Source: an uncultured Clostridia bacterium | Lineage (GTDB): Bacteria; Bacillota; Clostridia; Christensenellales; Borkfalkiaceae | Reading direction: 5' to 3' | Assembly (NCBI GenBank): GCA_944354085.1 | Contig: CALVPW010000002.1 | Coordinates: 1 to 8,671 of the forward strand | Length of the DNA: 8,671 bases | Part shown: one piece after another, positions 5,129 through 8,671 of the stretch | How the letters are laid out: every line of letters starts with the position of its first letter | Numbering within the stretch: the stretch's first letter is position 1 | Notes under the pieces: model-generated | Seen by the model: the letters and a program-made list of their open reading frames with translations, nothing else | Databases searched by the model: none | What the model was told of the DNA's origin: nothing | Made by a program: the position numbers and the translations under genes

Positions 5129-5962
5129 TCAGATGCCGAGATAGCTCAGATAGAAGCACCCGAGCGAAAGGCAGACGAGATACACGCTGAACCACATGTA
5201 ATTGGCTTTGCGGATGATGACGAGCATCCACTTGATGGCGAGGAACCCGAACACCGCCGAGAGCACGACGCCGAAGAGCATGCCCACGATATCGGGCGCG
5301 CCGATCTCCGAAAAGTACGAGGGCGTCCCCGTTGCGACGTCCTTGACGCCGCTCGCGATCTCCACCAAAAAGCTCCCCAAAATAACGGGGATGCTCATCA
5401 GGAAGGAGAAGCGCGCGACCTCGTCCCGCTTGGCGCCCGCCACGGTGCCCGCCACGATGGTGGAACCGCTGCGCGAGATCCCCGGAAAGAGCGCGACTGC
5501 CTGCATGAGCCCCATCGGCACGGTGCTCTTCCAGCCCAAGGACTTGGGCGCTTTTTGGCGTTTTGCGATGTGCTCGCACGCCATGAGCATGAGCCCCGTC
5601 ACGGCAAAGCAGAGCGCCAGATATAAAAGCCCGCTGCTGCCCGCAAAGATCGCATCGATCTCGTCGCTGAACAGGAGCCCGATCACGCCCGCGGGGATGG
5701 TCGCCACGATGAGCATCAAAAGCGTCTTGAACGGCTTTTTGAAGAGGGCGAGGATGTCCTTCCAAAAGACGACGACGACGGCGATGAGCGTGCCGATATG
5801 CATCATGATATTGATGAAGGTCATGGCGCCGCCTTCGAGGTCAAATCCCAAAAGACGCTGCAAAAGCGACAGATGCCCGCTCGACGAAACGGGCAAGAAC
5901 TCCGTGAGCCCCTGCACGACGCCGAGCACGGATGATTTCCAGATAGCTTCCCAAAAGCCCAT
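5129..5962 (-). CDS. uppP: Undecaprenyl-diphosphatase UppP (BacA family)
   Basis: UppP removes a phosphate from undecaprenyl diphosphate at the outer membrane face, recycling the lipid carrier for peptidoglycan and teichoic acid synthesis; overproduction gives bacitracin resistance in known cases. The 277-residue membrane protein has the family length and both active-site motifs: the Q/E-x3-E motif in VVQGLTEFLPVSSSGH (15-30, Q17, E21, S27, H30) and PGISRSGST (160-168, R164). About eight hydrophobic segments are visible. The start at 5962 is chosen because AAGGAG lies 5 bases upstream of the ATG and the product then begins MGFWEAIWKSSVLGVVQG, like relatives. An in-frame ATG 16 codons upstream would read through the ribosome binding site and is unlikely. 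A GC-rich 5-bp hairpin abuts the ribosome binding site. The foldase lipoprotein gene lies 78 bp upstream and the 50-residue gene 50 bp downstream. Confidence 0.96.
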   Translation of the reverse strand: MGFWEAIWKSSVLGVVQGLTEFLPVSSSGHLSLLQRLLGFDLEGGAMTFINIMMHIGTLIAVVVVFWKDILALFKKPFKTLLMLIVATIPAGVIGLLFSDEIDAIFAGSSGLLYLALCFAVTGLMLMACEHIAKRQKAPKSLGWKSTVPMGLMQAVALFPGISRSGSTIVAGTVAGAKRDEVARFSFLMSIPVILGSFLVEIASGVKDVATGTPSYFSEIGAPDIVGMLFGVVLSAVFGFLAIKWMLVIIRKANYMWFSVYLVCLSLGCFYLSYLGI

Positions 5963-5989
5963 ATCCTCTCCTTGCGGGGAAACCCCCGT

Positions 5990-6026
5990 AAAACACAACA
6001 GCCGCCGCAAAAGCGGCCGACTGCTG
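5990..6026 (-). terminator. Possible terminator between the foldase and uppP genes
   Basis: On the minus strand GCCGC-TTTT-GCGGC (6013-6017 with 6004-6008) forms a short stem, extended after an internal loop by CAGC/GCTG (6023-6026 with 5999-6002), then a U-rich TTGTGTTTTA. The imperfect stem suggests partial termination, with some read-through into uppP. Confidence 0.5.
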
Positions 6027-6040
6027 CGATCTTTTGTTAT

Positions 6041-8191
6041 TTAGTCCGCCGTATCCAGCCCCGAAAGGTCTGCATAACGGTCTTTGTACAGCGTGATGCC
6101 GTCGTCGTACGTGCTGATGGCTTCGCGCTGGGCGCGCGTGCTGTACTGTTCGACGATCTGCGAGCGGAACGCCTCGTAGAAGAGGTTGGAGAACGTCCCC
6201 TCCTCGTCCTCCTGCGCCGCGTCGTACACGAAGGGCGTAAGATCGCCTTCCATATACGCGAACGTGCAGTAGATGATGTGCCAGCCGTAATCCGTCGCAA
6301 CGACGGCGTAGCTGCCTGCACCCTCTTTGCACACCATTTGCGCGGCGTACTCGAACTCGCTCACATAACTCGTTTTGCCGATGGTCACCGCATAGCCGAG
6401 GTAGGTGTTCAGCCCCGCCGTATCCGTATTGTATGCGAAGGAAAGCTCGTTGATGACGGAGAGCGCCTTGTTCTCCTTGCTGCCCTTGACGAACATCTTG
6501 TTGGCGTTGAAGCTATCGCCCTCGCCGTCCGTGACGTTCGCCCAGTCGATCTTGCCCTGCGCGTACACGAACTTGGCGTAGTCCACCGTGCCGTCCGCCT
6601 TGTAGAAGCTCTTATTCGTGTAGTAATCTGCCGTGGGAACGGGCGCTGCGAACGCGTTCGTGCCGAGCACCTGCTGCAAATAGCCCGTCATTTCGTCAAG
6701 GAAGCCGTCGATCGTGAGCTTGTTGGGCACGTAGATGCGCTCCTCGCTGTTGTAGATGCCGTTGTAGGTGTACTTGCCGTAGTAGTTCTTCACCTGCACA
6801 TACTGCGAATTTTCCTCGCCCGTGAGGTGATCTTCAAAGAACAGCCACTTTCTCGTATCGTCCCCGCCCTTGTATGCCGCCGCGTCCTCCGCAGCGTCGA
6901 AGGAGTAGTCCTCCTCGCCCGTGAACCAGCTTCCGCGCTGATCGGTCGCCTTCACGTTCTTCAAGAGGGAGGCGCGCAGGGCGAACTTGTTGCCCTTGTT
7001 GTCCTGATAGTCCTGATCGGCGTCGGTGAGCACCTGGCTCTGCGACGTGGAGAAGGGAAGCAGGATGTTGATAACAAAGCCGTAGTTGCGGTCGTTCTTG
7101 CCCGTCGTCGTGAGCACGAACTTGGTATCGGACATGGAGTCGAGGTCGCTTTCCAGCGTTGCCGAATCCTTGGCGTAGGTGCGCATCTGCGTTGCGAGCG
7201 TCTTGTTGAAGCTCTCGCCCGCGTACGTCTCGCTGATGGCAGCCGTGGCGTCATCCGTGTACGTATCGCTGAGCTTGGTGATGAGCGCGCTCTCGAAGAG
7301 CGACTTCTTCTCGATGCCGTAGTAGCTGAGCTTGGTGATATCGCTGGTGTCCTCGCCCTTTTCGAGCAGGTCGTTGGTGCGCAGATTTGCAAGGAAGCGA
7401 GCATAAGCGCGCTGACGGGTGGTGGGCGTGGAGCCCTCTACCGTCTCATACGAGCCCTGCACGCTTGCCTGTGCGCCCGTGCCCGTGTAGACGCGGTATG
7501 CGACGTCGTAGTACTCCTCGTCGTTGCTGCCAACGCCGGTGGGCGTCGTTCTCACGCTCGTCTCGTACTCCGTGTCGTCCTCTTTCTCCTTGATGATGTC
7601 CTCTTCCAAGGTGTCAAGCGAGTTGTTGAACATACGGCGAAGACCGTACTCTGCCTCGTCCTTTTCCTCGGTGGTGAGGAAGTATTCGATGGAGGCAACG
7701 TCCTTGGCGTTTTGCACGGCGGACGCACTTGCGCCCGCAGCCTCTGCCGCCTCTGCCGCCGCCGCGATGGCTGCGTTGTACGCCTCCAGCGTGTAAGTCG
7801 TCTGATTGCCCTCCTCATCCGTCCAGCCGTTTTTGAGGAAGTACACCTTTGCATACTGAATATAGATCTGACGATCGACGAGGGTGTCGCAGATCGCCTT
7901 GAAGGTATCTGCATAGCTCCAGCCGTAGTTGTTCATGGCGGAATAGCCGCTGCCGATGAAACTTGCGACCATCTCGCTCTTGCTCACGGACGTGGTGCCG
8001 ATGACGTCCTCGAATCCCGCAAACTCATCTGCAAACGCGGCGCTCGTAGAAATGTTGACTTCTGCGATGACCTGCTGCATATCCTTGAGGGGATCCGTCG
8101 TCTTGAGGTCGGCACAGCCGGAAAGCGCGCCAAGCCCCATCACTGCCGCAAGAGAGCAGGCAACTGCAGCTACTTTTTTCTTGTTCTTCAT
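6041..8191 (-). CDS. Large parvulin-type (PPIC) peptidylprolyl isomerase lipoprotein, PrsA/SurA-like foldase
   Basis: A 716-residue exported lipoprotein, probably a cell-surface foldase. It has a type II signal peptide (basic MKNKKK, hydrophobic 7-22, lipobox LSGC with the lipidated Cys26). A SurA/PrsA-like helical N-domain follows (TLVDRQIYIQYAKVYF, about 103-118), then an Ala-rich helix (139-159) and a long charged linker region. The parvulin domain seems split: its first strand is NYGFVINILLPFSTSQ (369-384) and its second half is about 577-645, with FAYNTD (585-590), LGYAV, SEFEYAA (611-617) and ATDYGWHIIYC (632-642). About 185 residues are inserted between. The usual HIL of strand 1 is NIL here, whereas the late histidine (H638) is kept, so catalysis is uncertain. 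The ATG at 8191 has GGAG 10 bases upstream; a TTG two codons earlier is too close to it. Its neighbour is mfd. Confidence 0.82.
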   Translation of the reverse strand: MKNKKKVAAVACSLAAVMGLGALSGCADLKTTDPLKDMQQVIAEVNISTSAAFADEFAGFEDVIGTTSVSKSEMVASFIGSGYSAMNNYGWSYADTFKAICDTLVDRQIYIQYAKVYFLKNGWTDEEGNQTTYTLEAYNAAIAAAAEAAEAAGASASAVQNAKDVASIEYFLTTEEKDEAEYGLRRMFNNSLDTLEEDIIKEKEDDTEYETSVRTTPTGVGSNDEEYYDVAYRVYTGTGAQASVQGSYETVEGSTPTTRQRAYARFLANLRTNDLLEKGEDTSDITKLSYYGIEKKSLFESALITKLSDTYTDDATAAISETYAGESFNKTLATQMRTYAKDSATLESDLDSMSDTKFVLTTTGKNDRNYGFVINILLPFSTSQSQVLTDADQDYQDNKGNKFALRASLLKNVKATDQRGSWFTGEEDYSFDAAEDAAAYKGGDDTRKWLFFEDHLTGEENSQYVQVKNYYGKYTYNGIYNSEERIYVPNKLTIDGFLDEMTGYLQQVLGTNAFAAPVPTADYYTNKSFYKADGTVDYAKFVYAQGKIDWANVTDGEGDSFNANKMFVKGSKENKALSVINELSFAYNTDTAGLNTYLGYAVTIGKTSYVSEFEYAAQMVCKEGAGSYAVVATDYGWHIIYCTFAYMEGDLTPFVYDAAQEDEEGTFSNLFYEAFRSQIVEQYSTRAQREAISTYDDGITLYKDRYADLSGLDTAD

Positions 8192-8248
8192 ACCCAATCA
8201 ACTCCGAAATAACGATCCGCAGGAAAGCCCACGGTCACATACTCTAAC

Positions 8249-8277
8249 ATTATAACTGATTTTGCCAAATTACGCAA
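8249..8277 (-). promoter_or_regulatory. Promoter of the foldase lipoprotein gene
   Basis: On the minus strand TTGCGT (8277-8272) and a consensus TATAAT (8254-8249) are 17 bp apart in the mfd-foldase gap. The transcription start would be near 8242, giving a leader of about 50 bases. This indicates transcription independent of mfd. Confidence 0.7.
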
Positions 8278-8293
8278 TTGTTTTTCGTGAAAA

Positions 8294-8671
8294 TCACGCA
8301 AAAGTTGCCGCGAATTTCAAAAATTTCGTCATGGCGACCATCGTCCTTCCCCCATCGCCCTGCGCACGGAAGCGCAGCAGGGGCGCGCTTGTCATATCCA
8401 GCGAGACGAGCCCTGCAAATTTCTCCATTGCCGCCGTCACGCGCCTGTCGCCCAGCGGCTGGATGGAGGAAAATTCCAGCGCCCCGCCCACGTTCGTGAC
8501 GGAGATCTTGCGCACGCCGAAGTGCGCGGCGTAGCTCTTCATCACCGCGATGACGAGCAGGTTCAAGGTCTCCTGCGGCATGGGACCGTACGTCTCCTCC
8601 ATGGAGAGGCACACGCGCTTGTAGTCCGCCGCCGAGCGGATCTCCGCGATCTGCTTGTAGCAGTCCATGCG
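8294..8671 (-). CDS. mfd: Transcription-repair coupling factor Mfd, C-terminal part (5' end outside window)
   Basis: Mfd removes RNA polymerase stalled at DNA damage and recruits UvrA. Only the last 125 residues are present, matching the C-terminal TRCF (D7) domain. It begins RMDCYKQIAEI, compared with the family's RLxxYkrIa, then SMEETYGPMPQETLNLL (23-39), matching ELxDRFGPLPxEvxNLL, then the alpha/beta segment around FGVRKISVTNVGGALEFS (51-68). The acidic/aromatic DRFG of the family is ETYG here. The frame is open through the right edge, so the ATG at 8668 is internal and not a start. The helicase and UvrB-like domains lie beyond the window. The tail beyond the D7 core (about 75-125) is ordinary for the family. 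The foldase gene follows 102 bp downstream on the same strand. Confidence 0.9.
   Translation of the reverse strand, partial: RMDCYKQIAEIRSAADYKRVCLSMEETYGPMPQETLNLLVIAVMKSYAAHFGVRKISVTNVGGALEFSSIQPLGDRRVTAAMEKFAGLVSLDMTSAPLLRFRAQGDGGRTMVAMTKFLKFAATFA

Noticed and set aside
6041..8212. Long plus-strand open frame (746 codons) opposite the foldase gene
   Set aside because: It is the mirror of the foldase coding sequence in a GC-rich genome. The minus-strand product has a signal peptide, lipobox and parvulin motifs with promoter and ribosome binding site, whereas the plus-strand product has only Val/Arg/Leu-rich low-information sequence.

Overview
The window reads as an ordinary chromosomal segment of a fairly GC-rich, endospore-forming member of the Firmicutes, probably class Clostridia. 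Three things point there. There is a YunB-type sporulation gene. The MurG is of the variant seen in Clostridia, with a GGGSAGHVTPN nucleotide-sugar loop, SKGGYASYP and THESDLSPG. The intergenic DNA holds a GC-rich hairpin repeat array of the kind common in uncultured gut Clostridia. This assignment is inference; there is no rRNA or other marker here.

Layout, left to right. (1) 2-304, plus strand: the tail of an unidentified membrane protein, converging through a shared hairpin terminator on (2) a four-helix membrane protein of unknown function (347-865, minus). (3) 866-1948: a non-coding stretch of about 1.1 kb. It holds a strong sigma-A promoter, tRNA-Thr(GGT) with an encoded CCA, its terminator, a partial second copy of the sequence just downstream of the tRNA, and a mosaic array of 47-48 bp hairpin repeats (about 1460-1798). 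(4) 1949-3106, plus: an SLC13/ArsB-type (CitMHS-like) permease with its own terminator. (5) 3193-4239, plus: murG, which overlaps tail to tail by 16 bp with (6) yunB (4224-4850, minus). (7) 4926-5078, minus: a 50-residue cysteine-containing protein with an excellent ribosome binding site. (8) 5129-5962, minus: uppP. (9) 6041-8191, minus: a large parvulin-type (PPIC) foldase lipoprotein with its own promoter. (10) 8294-8671, minus: the C-terminal end of mfd, cut by the window edge.

Functionally, two genes serve the undecaprenyl (lipid II) cycle. MurG adds GlcNAc to lipid I, and UppP regenerates undecaprenyl phosphate from its diphosphate. The foldase lipoprotein acts at the outer face of the membrane, where cell-wall enzymes fold. 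The minus-strand genes mfd, foldase, uppP and the 50-residue protein lie head to tail and may be partly co-transcribed, although the foldase has its own promoter and a hairpin separates it from uppP.

I found no CRISPR array, intact insertion sequence, phage gene, toxin-antitoxin pair or recognisable defence system, and nothing that I can claim as a new multi-gene system. The best leads for a second look are the hairpin repeat array (differences between copies fall almost only in hairpin loops), the tRNA-adjacent partial duplication, the perfect inverted repeat around the -10 box of the tRNA promoter, the enlarged parvulin, and the 50-residue small protein.
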